Positions 1-5,057 of a DNA stretch of 6,213 nt are shown in pieces; the stretch's first letter is position 1; each line of letters opens with the position of its first letter. The notes beneath the pieces are model-generated. The model was not told the DNA's origin, searched no databases, and was given only the letters and a program-made list of their open reading frames with translations. A program made the position numbers and the translations under genes. The stretch comes from Deltaproteobacteria bacterium (GTDB taxonomy: Bacteria; Myxococcota_A; UBA9160; SMWR01): contig JAFDAW010000259.1 of assembly GCA_019313605.1 (NCBI GenBank), positions 1-6,213 on the forward strand. The letters are read 5' to 3'.

Positions 1-256
1 CAGCTCGAATCGGCAGGATCCGAACCGACACACCCGCGGTACGCTCCCCGATGTCTTCATCCAGATCCAGCAAAAGCACCTCTGTCGAGGTGGCACTTTT
101 CGATTGCTTGAAGCCCGCCGTACTGAGCAGCAAGAACGCGTTGCCGTGCTGATTTTTAAAATCTTCAGCCGAAAGCCGCGCGACGTCCGAGCGGAGATCC
201 TCGATCTGGAGTCCGGGTTTCGCCACTCTTCCAACCGGTTCGGCCTTGGTCTCCAT
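1..256 (-). CDS. Unrecognised protein, N-terminal 85 codons (cut by left edge); possibly FHA-type signalling protein
   Basis: This is an open leftward frame with an ATG at 256-254 that runs off the window with no stop. The start is supported by a strong Shine-Dalgarno sequence: GGAGGAG on the minus strand (262-268) lies 5 nt before the ATG. The visible protein begins METKAEPVGRVAKPG, followed by a mixed acidic/basic stretch (IEDLRSDVARLSAEDF) and a likely beta-rich part with HGNAFLLLSTAG, EVLLLDLDED and VSVRILPI. There is no signal peptide or membrane helix in the visible part, so a cytoplasmic start is likely. I do not recognise the family. An FHA phosphopeptide-binding protein is a weak guess, from general resemblance and from a PP2C phosphatase about 0.8 kb away; no FHA core motif is visible here. 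The gene diverges from the small exported-protein gene at 711. Coding is well supported; function is not. Confidence 0.7.
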   Translation of the reverse strand, partial: METKAEPVGRVAKPGLQIEDLRSDVARLSAEDFKNQHGNAFLLLSTAGFKQSKSATSTEVLLLDLDEDIGERTAGVSVRILPIRA

Positions 257-298
257 CGCGTCTCCTCCAGCTCCACTCGATAAGTCGGCAACCGAGAA

Positions 299-316
299 GC
301 GCCCCTTGAGGGGCGC
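299..316. other. Perfect 7-bp hairpin in leader of the leftward gene
   Basis: GCGCCCC (299-305) and GGGGCGC (310-316) are perfect reverse complements around the loop TTGA. No T-run follows on either strand, so an intrinsic terminator is unlikely. The hairpin lies 42 nt upstream of the start codon at 256, so it would sit in the 5' leader if transcription starts further upstream. A regulatory role is inference only. Confidence 0.45.
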
Positions 317-663
317 AACTCGCCGAGCAACCCCGCAGCGCCTGAGGCCTCTCCGAGCCAGACTCAAGGCCGGACGTGGCGACTGGAGTGGACTCCCAGC
401 GATGCGCAATCAGCCGGAATATCAGTCACGAATTCGCAACTGCTCCACCACAAAGCGCGCCACCGGCAACCTCCTGATCGCAGCAGATGCGCAACTGTGT
501 CACCCAGAACAGTCGGTATTGTGCAACTTCAATGGGTCCATCTACACCTCGGATTGTAAAACCGCACCTTTCCGCGCTCCGAGGCAACAGATCACGTCGG
601 GAAAGCCTCTGGAGCGCGCTCACGCAGATCAAGACGCGACACCGCTTAGATAGGCACAACGAT

Positions 664-680
664 TGCAGCATTTGGCTGCA
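664..680. other. Short 6-bp hairpin before the exported-protein gene
   Basis: TGCAGC (664-669) and GCTGCA (675-680) are perfect inverted repeats with a 5-nt loop. They end 15 nt before the Shine-Dalgarno sequence of the gene at 711. It could be an operator half-site pair or a leader hairpin. Six base pairs can occur by chance in GC-rich DNA. Confidence 0.25.
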
Positions 681-710
681 CATTGAGGAGCAACCGAGGA
701 GGCATCAACG

Positions 711-1034
711 ATGCATCAGGCCATGATTCTAAGCGCGAACCTGGCGCTTACGATCGCCGCTTCGCTTTGCCTCCTCGCCGCACCGGCCCTCGCGGACGAG
801 AGGCCCTGGGAACGAGAGCACTGGGACACGGTCTACGCTGGGTCCGTTCCGAGTGAAGAAGAGGTCTTCTCGGGTCAGCGATGGTTCGAAATTCGGCCTC
901 ATGCAGATGATCAACACGAATCCGAGTACAGCCGAGGCCTGAGTTTGGATCTCAAAGATAACTTCATCTTCAGCATCCAGAGCCCACTCGCCGGAGAATG
1001 GGCACCCGGCCTAGCGTTCGAATTACGCTTCTAG
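711..1034 (+). CDS. Small predicted exported protein with outer-membrane-like C-terminus (107 aa)
   Basis: A GAGGAGG Shine-Dalgarno sequence (696-702) lies 8 nt before the ATG at 711. This favours that start over the in-frame ATG at 723. Residues 1-28 look like a Sec signal peptide: a hydrophobic core around ALTIAASLCLLAAP and a likely signal peptidase I site at ALA-DE, after residue 28. The mature part is about 79 aa, polar and acidic, with several aromatic residues (WEREHWDTVY, RWFEIRP). It ends GLAFELRF, where alternating hydrophobic residues and a terminal Phe resemble the C-terminal beta-strand signal of outer-membrane barrel proteins. It is too short for a complete barrel, so it may be periplasmic, a short outer-membrane-associated protein, or a fragment. 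I do not recognise the family. The PP2C gene begins 43 bp downstream on the same strand, so co-transcription is possible. Confidence 0.7.
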   Translation: MHQAMILSANLALTIAASLCLLAAPALADERPWEREHWDTVYAGSVPSEEEVFSGQRWFEIRPHADDQHESEYSRGLSLDLKDNFIFSIQSPLAGEWAPGLAFELRF

Positions 1035-1038
1035 GCCC

Positions 1039-1057
1039 GCGAGCGAATTCCGTTCGC
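1039..1057 (+). other. Hairpin between exported-protein gene and PP2C gene
   Basis: GCGAGCG (1039-1045) pairs with CGTTCGC (1051-1057) with one G-T wobble and a 5-nt loop. It starts 5 nt after the stop at 1034 and ends 20 nt before the next ATG. The following TATCGTTT is only a weak T-rich tail. It may be a leaky terminator or attenuator between the two genes. Confidence 0.3.
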
Positions 1058-1077
1058 TATCGTTTGGGGCGGTCGCA

Positions 1078-2022
1078 ATGAATTCGATCCGCTCTCGACA
1101 AGTCCAGATCGCATCCCGAAGCGACGTGGGTCGCGTCCGGTCCGCCAATCAAGATGTCTGCGGTGAATTCGAAAATGCGGATGGCTACCGATTGCTCGTC
1201 GTTGCGGACGGCATGGGTGGACACCAGGGCGGCGAAACGGCCAGCCGTTTGGCTCTCGAAACCATTGGAGGGATCTTCGAGCGCGACTTCGGTGCCGCCG
1301 AGACGCTCCTCGTGCGCGCCTTTCGCGCCGCAAACGACGAGATTCACCGCGTCGGCGCTTCGGATCCGGCACTGCACGGGATGGGAACGACCGGCGTCGC
1401 GATCCTGATCGGACCATCCGACGAGGGATGGGTGGCCCACGTCGGAGACAGCCGAGCCTACCGGCTGCGCGATGGGCGCTTCGATCAAATCACCGAAGAC
1501 CACTCCTGGGTTTGCGAAGAAGTTCGCCAGGGGCGGATCAGCGCCGAAGAAGCCAGCGTACATCCGATGAGGAACGTTCTGCTGCGATCGATCGGCGTGG
1601 GTTCCGAAGTCGACCCCAGCGCCGCTGCGATCGACCTCCGCTCGGGAGACTGCTTCCTGCTGTGCTCTGATGGACTCTGGGGCGAACTCGACGACCCCGC
1701 CATCGCCGAAGTCCTTGCGCGCGAGTCGCCGTCGAGCGCGGCCGCTGAGTTGGTCGATCTGGCCAACGCTCACGGCGGACGTGACAACGTGACCGTCCTG
1801 GTTGCCACCGTGATCGACGCCGATGAAGCGCCCGCGATCGCGATGGGAGTCGATGGGCCGACCGAAGGCCCCGCTCCCAGCCGATCCGATTCGCAACCCG
1901 ACGCGGCCGCCCTTCACGCGAAATGCGACTCACCCGGTCAGCGTTCCATCTGGACGCCGCCCGTCGTCATCGCTGCGGTCCTGGTCACAGTGATGGCACT
2001 CTTCTGGCGCCTTTGTGCCTGA
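1078..2022 (+). CDS. PP2C-family Ser/Thr protein phosphatase with C-terminal membrane helix
   Basis: This is a PPM/PP2C metal-dependent phosphatase that removes phosphate from Ser/Thr residues of proteins. The bacterial PP2C motifs occur in order: RSANQD with metal-ligand Asp26; VVADGMGGHQGG with Asp44-Gly45; MGTTGVAIL (102-110); AHVGDSRAYRLRDG (120-133); CSDGLWGEL with Asp198; and GGRDNVTVLVA with Asp236. The catalytic domain spans about residues 8-245, the usual size of PrpC/Stp1-type enzymes. A Pro/Asp/Ser-rich linker (about 247-290) follows, then a hydrophobic segment (about 292-310) ending WRLCA. This suggests a tail-anchored enzyme with its catalytic domain in the cytoplasm. The ATG at 1078 gives a normal N-terminus and has a modest GGGGCGG ribosome site 5 nt upstream; no better in-frame start is evident. 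No partner Ser/Thr kinase is visible in the window. The family assignment is firm; substrates are unknown. Confidence 0.95.
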   Translation: MNSIRSRQVQIASRSDVGRVRSANQDVCGEFENADGYRLLVVADGMGGHQGGETASRLALETIGGIFERDFGAAETLLVRAFRAANDEIHRVGASDPALHGMGTTGVAILIGPSDEGWVAHVGDSRAYRLRDGRFDQITEDHSWVCEEVRQGRISAEEASVHPMRNVLLRSIGVGSEVDPSAAAIDLRSGDCFLLCSDGLWGELDDPAIAEVLARESPSSAAAELVDLANAHGGRDNVTVLVATVIDADEAPAIAMGVDGPTEGPAPSRSDSQPDAAALHAKCDSPGQRSIWTPPVVIAAVLVTVMALFWRLCA

Positions 2023-2029
2023 TCTCGGG

Positions 2030-2052
2030 TTAACAGGATGCTGAAAAACTCC
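2030..2052 (+). repeat. Left terminal inverted repeat
   Basis: This is the left copy of the 23-bp imperfect inverted repeat. It pairs with 2236-2258 and mismatches at repeat positions 2, 9 and 18. It contains the block TGCTGAAAAACTCC. Confidence 0.6.
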
Positions 2053-2180
2053 TCCCGTCGCCCAGCACGGATCTTCGGGTCGAATCCTGCGTTGCGAAAC
2101 CTCGCCGTAGCGCCGCTATGGCTGCGTTTTCGCGCCTTGACGGCGACGCGGTCGCTAGCATCGCTGGCCTTCGGCCAGCT

Positions 2181-2220
2181 CGCCTCGGCCCGAATCTCCG
2201 CGCCTCGGCCCGAATCTCCG
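2181..2220 (+). repeat. Exact 20-bp tandem duplication
   Basis: The 20-mer CGCCTCGGCCCGAATCTCCG occurs twice back to back, at 2181-2200 and 2201-2220, with no mismatch. It lies inside the MITE-like element, directly after the hairpin at 2163-2179, and looks like a recent slippage duplication. Confidence 0.9.
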
Positions 2221-2235
2221 CACCGGGCTCGGTCC

Positions 2236-2258
2236 GGAGTATTTCAGCAACCTGTTGA
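2236..2258 (-). repeat. Right terminal inverted repeat
   Basis: This is the right copy of the 23-bp imperfect inverted repeat and matches 2030-2052 in reverse complement at 20 of 23 positions. It contains GGAGTATTTCAGCAACCTG. Confidence 0.6.
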
Positions 2259-2283
2259 GCGCGCGTTCGAACCCCAAAACGAG

Positions 2284-2324
2284 TTCCGCCAGGCCGCCGA
2301 ATCGGCGACCTGGCGGAAGATTTT
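2284..2324. terminator. Probable bidirectional intrinsic terminator
   Basis: TTCCGCCAGG (2284-2293) pairs perfectly with CCTGGCGGAA (2309-2318). Inside it, after one C/A mismatch, CGCCG (2295-2299) pairs with CGGCG (2303-2307) around an AAT loop. On the plus strand the stem is followed by GATTTT (2319-2324). On the minus strand it is followed by CTCGTTTT. It lies between convergent units, after PP2C plus the mobile element on one side and 67 nt past the sgaA stop on the other. The T-runs are short, but the stem is very stable. Confidence 0.6.
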
Positions 2325-2336
2325 CCAGCCACTGAA

Positions 2337-2370
2337 GAGTCACGCTGGCGCCCGAAGCGCCCCGTCACTC
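2337..2370. other. Imperfect hairpin just after the sgaA stop codon
   Basis: An inner GGCGC/GCGCC stem with loop CCGAA lies inside outer GAGT/ACTC and CAC-side pairings, interrupted by a C/C mismatch and a small internal loop. It lies 15 nt past the sgaA stop on the minus strand. There is no T-run beside it, so it more likely stabilises the transcript 3' end than terminates transcription. Confidence 0.35.
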
Positions 2371-2385
2371 GTTTCGTGATCCGCT

Positions 2386-3570
2386 CTATTTGGACGCGGC
2401 GGCTGCGGCCTTTCGATAGCTCTCCTGCGCGGCGGCGACACCACTGCCGGGCTCGATCGGAATCCCCGCGTCCCGCATCGCCATCTCGACACCCGAGATC
2501 GCTCCGAGGCACATGAGATCGTTGAGATCCCCCAGGTGACCGATTCGGAACACCTTGCCCGCCAGCTGCATCAGACCCGCCCCGAGAGCGAGGTTGTAGG
2601 TGTGATAGGCGTTGTGAATGACCGCCTTCGCGTCATGGCCTTCGGGGACGTAGATCGCGCTCACGGTATCGGACTCCCACTCGGGGCCCTTTGCGCACAA
2701 CGACAGTCCCCAACCGCGAACCGCGGCGCGAACGCCGTCGGCGAGCCGGTGATGGCGCGCGAAGACATTGTCCAGCCCTTCTTCGAAGAGCATGTCCAAC
2801 GATTCGCGCAGGCCGTAGAGCAGACTGAGCGCCGGCGTGTATGGAAACCAACCGTCGGCATTCGTGGCACGCATGTCTTCAAAGTCGAAGTAGCAGCGAC
2901 TCAGTCCCGCCTGCTTGCGCGCCTCGAGCGCCTTCTGGCTCGCGCAGACGATGCCCAATCCCGCGGGCAGCATCAGACCCTTCTGCGAGCCGGTCACCGC
3001 ACAGTCGACTCCCCACTCGTCCATGCGGAAGTCGATGCTCCCGATCGAACTCACGCCGTCGACGAAGAGCAGCGCCGGGTGATTGAGGTCATCGAGCACC
3101 TTGCGCACACCGGCCAGATTGCTCGTGACGCCGGTCGCGGTTTCGTTGTGACAGGCCAGTACGGCGCGGATCTCGTGTTGCTCGTCACGCTCGAGAACCT
3201 TGCGATACTGCTCCAACGGAACGCCCTCGCCCCACTCCACTTCGAGCGCATCGGTCTTCAGACCGAGGCGTTCGCACATGTCGATCCAGAGGTGGCTGAA
3301 CGTCCCGAATCGGGAGCACAGCACCCGATCCCCGGGAGCGAGTGTGTTGAGCAGTGTGGCCTCCCAGGCACCGGTCCCGCTGGAGGGGAAGATGAAGACC
3401 TCCCCATCCTCGGTCTTGAAGAGCTTCTTCAAGTCCTGGAGCAGAGGCTTGCTGAACTCCGGAAAGTTCGCGCCTCGGTGATCGACCATCGGTTGTGAGA
3501 GCGATCTCAACACCCGATCGGGCACATTGGTGGGCCCCGGAATAAACAGGAAGTGCTTACCTTGATCCAT
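2386..3570 (-). CDS. sgaA: Serine-glyoxylate aminotransferase (394 aa)
   Basis: This is a cytoplasmic PLP-dependent class V aminotransferase. It moves the amino group of serine to glyoxylate, giving glycine and hydroxypyruvate, as in the serine cycle and in photorespiration. Visible marks, numbered from the chosen start: N-terminal LFIPGPTNVPDRV; FPSSGTGAWEA (phosphate-binding loop, about 61-71); HNETATGV; LFVDGVSSIGS with PLP-ring Asp171; GSQKGLMLPAGLG with Schiff-base Lys197; YTPALSLLYGLRE; and KVFRIGHLGD with substrate-carboxylate Arg343. From memory it resembles Methylobacterium SgaA along its whole length. I chose the ATG at 3570 (MDQGKHF), since GGAG lies 7 nt upstream; the in-frame start at 3609 would add 13 low-quality residues. 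It is the last gene of the cbbL-cbbS-mcl-sgaA cluster, 68 bp after mcl, and terminator-like hairpins follow. Alanine-glyoxylate activity cannot be excluded. Confidence 0.93.
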   Translation of the reverse strand: MDQGKHFLFIPGPTNVPDRVLRSLSQPMVDHRGANFPEFSKPLLQDLKKLFKTEDGEVFIFPSSGTGAWEATLLNTLAPGDRVLCSRFGTFSHLWIDMCERLGLKTDALEVEWGEGVPLEQYRKVLERDEQHEIRAVLACHNETATGVTSNLAGVRKVLDDLNHPALLFVDGVSSIGSIDFRMDEWGVDCAVTGSQKGLMLPAGLGIVCASQKALEARKQAGLSRCYFDFEDMRATNADGWFPYTPALSLLYGLRESLDMLFEEGLDNVFARHHRLADGVRAAVRGWGLSLCAKGPEWESDTVSAIYVPEGHDAKAVIHNAYHTYNLALGAGLMQLAGKVFRIGHLGDLNDLMCLGAISGVEMAMRDAGIPIEPGSGVAAAQESYRKAAAAASK

Positions 3571-3638
3571 TTTCTGACTCCGTTTTGCCTGCCCGCCTGA
3601 TGTGCGCACTGCGCCCGAACGGGGTTGGTGATTGAGCT

Positions 3639-4619
3639 CTATCCGTTCGAGCTGATGACCTCTGCCTTGCGAACGAGAACCTCTGCCTGTCGAATCGAAG
3701 CGAGATCGATCAGCCGGCCGTCGAGCGTCACCGCACCACGACCCTCGCGCTTCGCCTCATCCATCGCACTGATCACACGCTTTGCACGCGTGACCTCTTC
3801 CTCGCTCGGGCTGAAGATCTCGTTGACGACGTCGACCTGCGAGGGATGGATCGCCCACTTGCCCTCGCAACCCAGCACTGCCGAGCGCCGCGCCTGAGCC
3901 GCGAACCCGTCGGGATCCGAGATGTCGCCGAACGGACCGTCAACCGCGCGAAGACCATTGGCTCGCGCCGCGACGACCATGCGGGCAACCGCGTAGTGCC
4001 ACATGTCGCCCCAGTGCAGATCTCGCTTCCCAGCCTCATCGGCGTCGGTGAGCACCGAGTAATCCGGGTTCGGCCCACCGATGTTGATGGTGCGAGCCTG
4101 CGTCGAAGCCGCGTAGTCGGCCACGCCAAAATGCAGGGATTCGTTCCGCGTGCACGCACTGGCGATCTCGTGCACGTTCTGCATGCCAAGTGCCGTCTCG
4201 ATGATCATCTCGAAGCCGATGCGCGTCGTGTAGCCCTTCGCGATCTCGATCTGATTGACCAGCGCATCCACCATGTAGATGTCCGATGCCGTGCCAGCCT
4301 TCGGGATCATGATGAGGTCGAGCTTGTCGCCCACCTGCTCCATCACGTCGACCACGTCGCGGTACATGTACTGAGTATCGAGCCCGTTGATCCGCACCGA
4401 GACGGTCTTGCCCGTCCAGTCGAGTTCGTGAAGCGCCTCGATCACATTCTTGCGCGCCTGCTCCTTCTCGTCCGGCGCGACGGCATCTTCGAGGTCCAGG
4501 AAGACCACATCTGCCGAACCCTTCGATGCCTTTTCCATGAAGGTGGGGTTGCTTCCGGGGACGGCCTGCTCAGAACGGTTCAAGCGGGCCGTGCACTGGC
4601 TTACGATCTTATGGCTCAT
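3639..4619 (-). CDS. mcl: Malyl-CoA lyase, HpcH/HpaI-CitE superfamily (326 aa)
   Basis: This enzyme interconverts L-malyl-CoA with glyoxylate plus acetyl-CoA; relatives also act on beta-methylmalyl-CoA. Key parts: RSEQAVPGSNPTFMEK (15-30), VFLDLEDAVAP (39-49), SVRINGLDT with Arg76, MIPKAG (104-109), EMIIETALG with metal-ligand Glu141, FGVADYAAS with metal-ligand Asp168, VDGPFGDISDPDG (226-238) and GKWAIHPSQVDVVNEIFSPS (253-272). Arg76, Glu141 and Asp168 fall at the positions expected for the CoA/Mg2+/glyoxylate site. Length is typical. The N-terminal and PDYSVLTDADEAGKRDLHW regions resemble, from memory, Methylobacterium serine-cycle MclA more than Rhodobacter Mcl1. The start at 4619 is supported by AAGGAGA (4627-4633) with 7-nt spacing. 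It lies 75 bp after cbbS and 68 bp before sgaA on the same strand, so co-transcription is likely. The direction of the reaction in the cell cannot be told from sequence. Confidence 0.93.
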   Translation of the reverse strand: MSHKIVSQCTARLNRSEQAVPGSNPTFMEKASKGSADVVFLDLEDAVAPDEKEQARKNVIEALHELDWTGKTVSVRINGLDTQYMYRDVVDVMEQVGDKLDLIMIPKAGTASDIYMVDALVNQIEIAKGYTTRIGFEMIIETALGMQNVHEIASACTRNESLHFGVADYAASTQARTINIGGPNPDYSVLTDADEAGKRDLHWGDMWHYAVARMVVAARANGLRAVDGPFGDISDPDGFAAQARRSAVLGCEGKWAIHPSQVDVVNEIFSPSEEEVTRAKRVISAMDEAKREGRGAVTLDGRLIDLASIRQAEVLVRKAEVISSNG

Positions 4620-4694
4620 TTACGTTTCTCCTTCGGGTTGTTCCGTCGTCATTCGGGCGCGCAGCCTAGCTTCGGGAAGCCGGGTCGGCAACGC

Positions 4695-5057
4695 TCAGTT
4701 CGTCCGCCTATCGCCGTGATAGACCACGATTCGTGCCCCCTGCGTCTGACGCCCGTTGTCGTAGCCGACGATTCGAACGTAATGCCCAGGGAATTCCTTA
4801 CGACAAGCTGTGATCTCGGTGAAAATTGCGTCCACGTTGCGCTCGCCGAAAAACGGGAGCTTCCACATGTACCAGTAGTGCTCCGTCGCGCGGTCCGTCT
4901 CGACGTGCTCGATCACCGGATTCCAGTCCTGCTCGATGATGTACTCGATCTGCTTTCGAACCCGCGCCGCATCCATCTCCGGCAAATACGAAAACGTCCC
5001 GAGTTTCCGATTTGTCGGGCGGGTCATGCGTGAGGTGTAACTGCGAAGTTGGTTCAT
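4695..5057 (-). CDS. cbbS: RuBisCO small subunit, form IA type (120 aa)
   Basis: This is the small subunit of the L8S8 ribulose-1,5-bisphosphate carboxylase/oxygenase; it caps and stabilises the octamer of large subunits. Family marks are KLGTFSYLPEMD (18-29), VRKQIEYIIEQDWNPVIEH (33-51), HYWYMWKLPFFGE (60-72) and HYVRIVGYDNGRQTQGARIVVYHG (92-115). This is a green-type proteobacterial small subunit. The ATG at 5057 overlaps the cbbL stop as ATGA and has a purine-rich GGGGGAGAGGGAG stretch just before it, so translational coupling is likely. A second in-frame ATG at 5027 (residue 11) would give a length closer to many homologues, but it lacks as good a ribosome site. Length is slightly above the usual 110-118 aa because of this N-terminal extension. 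Confidence 0.95.
   Translation of the reverse strand: MNQLRSYTSRMTRPTNRKLGTFSYLPEMDAARVRKQIEYIIEQDWNPVIEHVETDRATEHYWYMWKLPFFGERNVDAIFTEITACRKEFPGHYVRIVGYDNGRQTQGARIVVYHGDRRTN

Larger units (their letters stand above)
257..710. other. Divergent intergenic region with two small hairpins
   Basis: About 450 bp lie between the start of the leftward gene at 256 and the start of the rightward gene at 711. It should hold the promoters of both transcripts, but I could not pick convincing -35/-10 pairs. Two short hairpins are visible, at 299-316 and 664-680. Open frames crossing the region (for example 246-653 on plus and 426-683 on minus) have compositions rich in Arg, Pro and Cys, lack a Shine-Dalgarno sequence and show no recognisable domain, so I treat the region as non-coding. 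Confidence 0.6.
2030..2258. mobile_element. MITE-like non-autonomous element (about 229 bp)
   Basis: The ends are imperfect inverted repeats: 2030-2052 matches the reverse complement of 2236-2258 at 20 of 23 positions. The shared core reads ACAGG, then TGCTGAAA, then ACTCC, with single mismatches between the blocks. The inside has no credible gene but is full of inverted repeats: a perfect 7-bp stem GCTGGCC/GGCCAGC at 2163-2179, a longer imperfect stem from GCGAAA (2094) to TTTCGC (2133), and a 20-bp tandem duplication at 2181-2220. This fits a miniature inverted-repeat element or an insertion-sequence remnant. I see no clear target-site duplication; the flanking TTAA/TTGA are part of the inverted repeat. 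It starts 7 bp after the PP2C stop. The family of the parent transposase is unknown. Confidence 0.55.

Noticed and set aside
429..500. Repeated CGCAACTG octamers suggesting operator sites
   Set aside because: There are only two short copies without regular spacing or symmetry, as expected by chance.
246..653. Plus-strand open frame of 135 codons in the left intergenic region
   Set aside because: It overlaps the start of the leftward gene, has a basic low-quality composition and no Shine-Dalgarno sequence or domain.
1057..1917. Minus-strand open frame of 286 codons opposite the PP2C gene
   Set aside because: It is a shadow of the phosphatase, whose catalytic motifs are intact on the plus strand.
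2163..2179. Perfect 7-bp hairpin GCTGGCC/GGCCAGC as a terminator for the PP2C gene
   Set aside because: No T-run follows. It is better explained as internal structure of the MITE-like element.
2038..2379. Plus-strand 113-codon frame and overlapping minus-strand frames through the repeat element
   Set aside because: They run through the inverted repeats, the tandem duplication and terminator hairpins, with no domain. They are more likely non-coding repeat DNA than a transposase remnant.
2536..3498. Plus-strand open frame of 320 codons opposite sgaA
   Set aside because: It is antisense to the aminotransferase, with no recognisable domain and no credible ribosome site.
3846..5033. Long plus-strand open frame of 395 codons opposite mcl and cbbS
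   Set aside because: It lies antisense to two well-identified genes, and its protein is a composition-driven mix of Arg, His, Val and Asp with no family motif. GC-rich codon use keeps this frame open.
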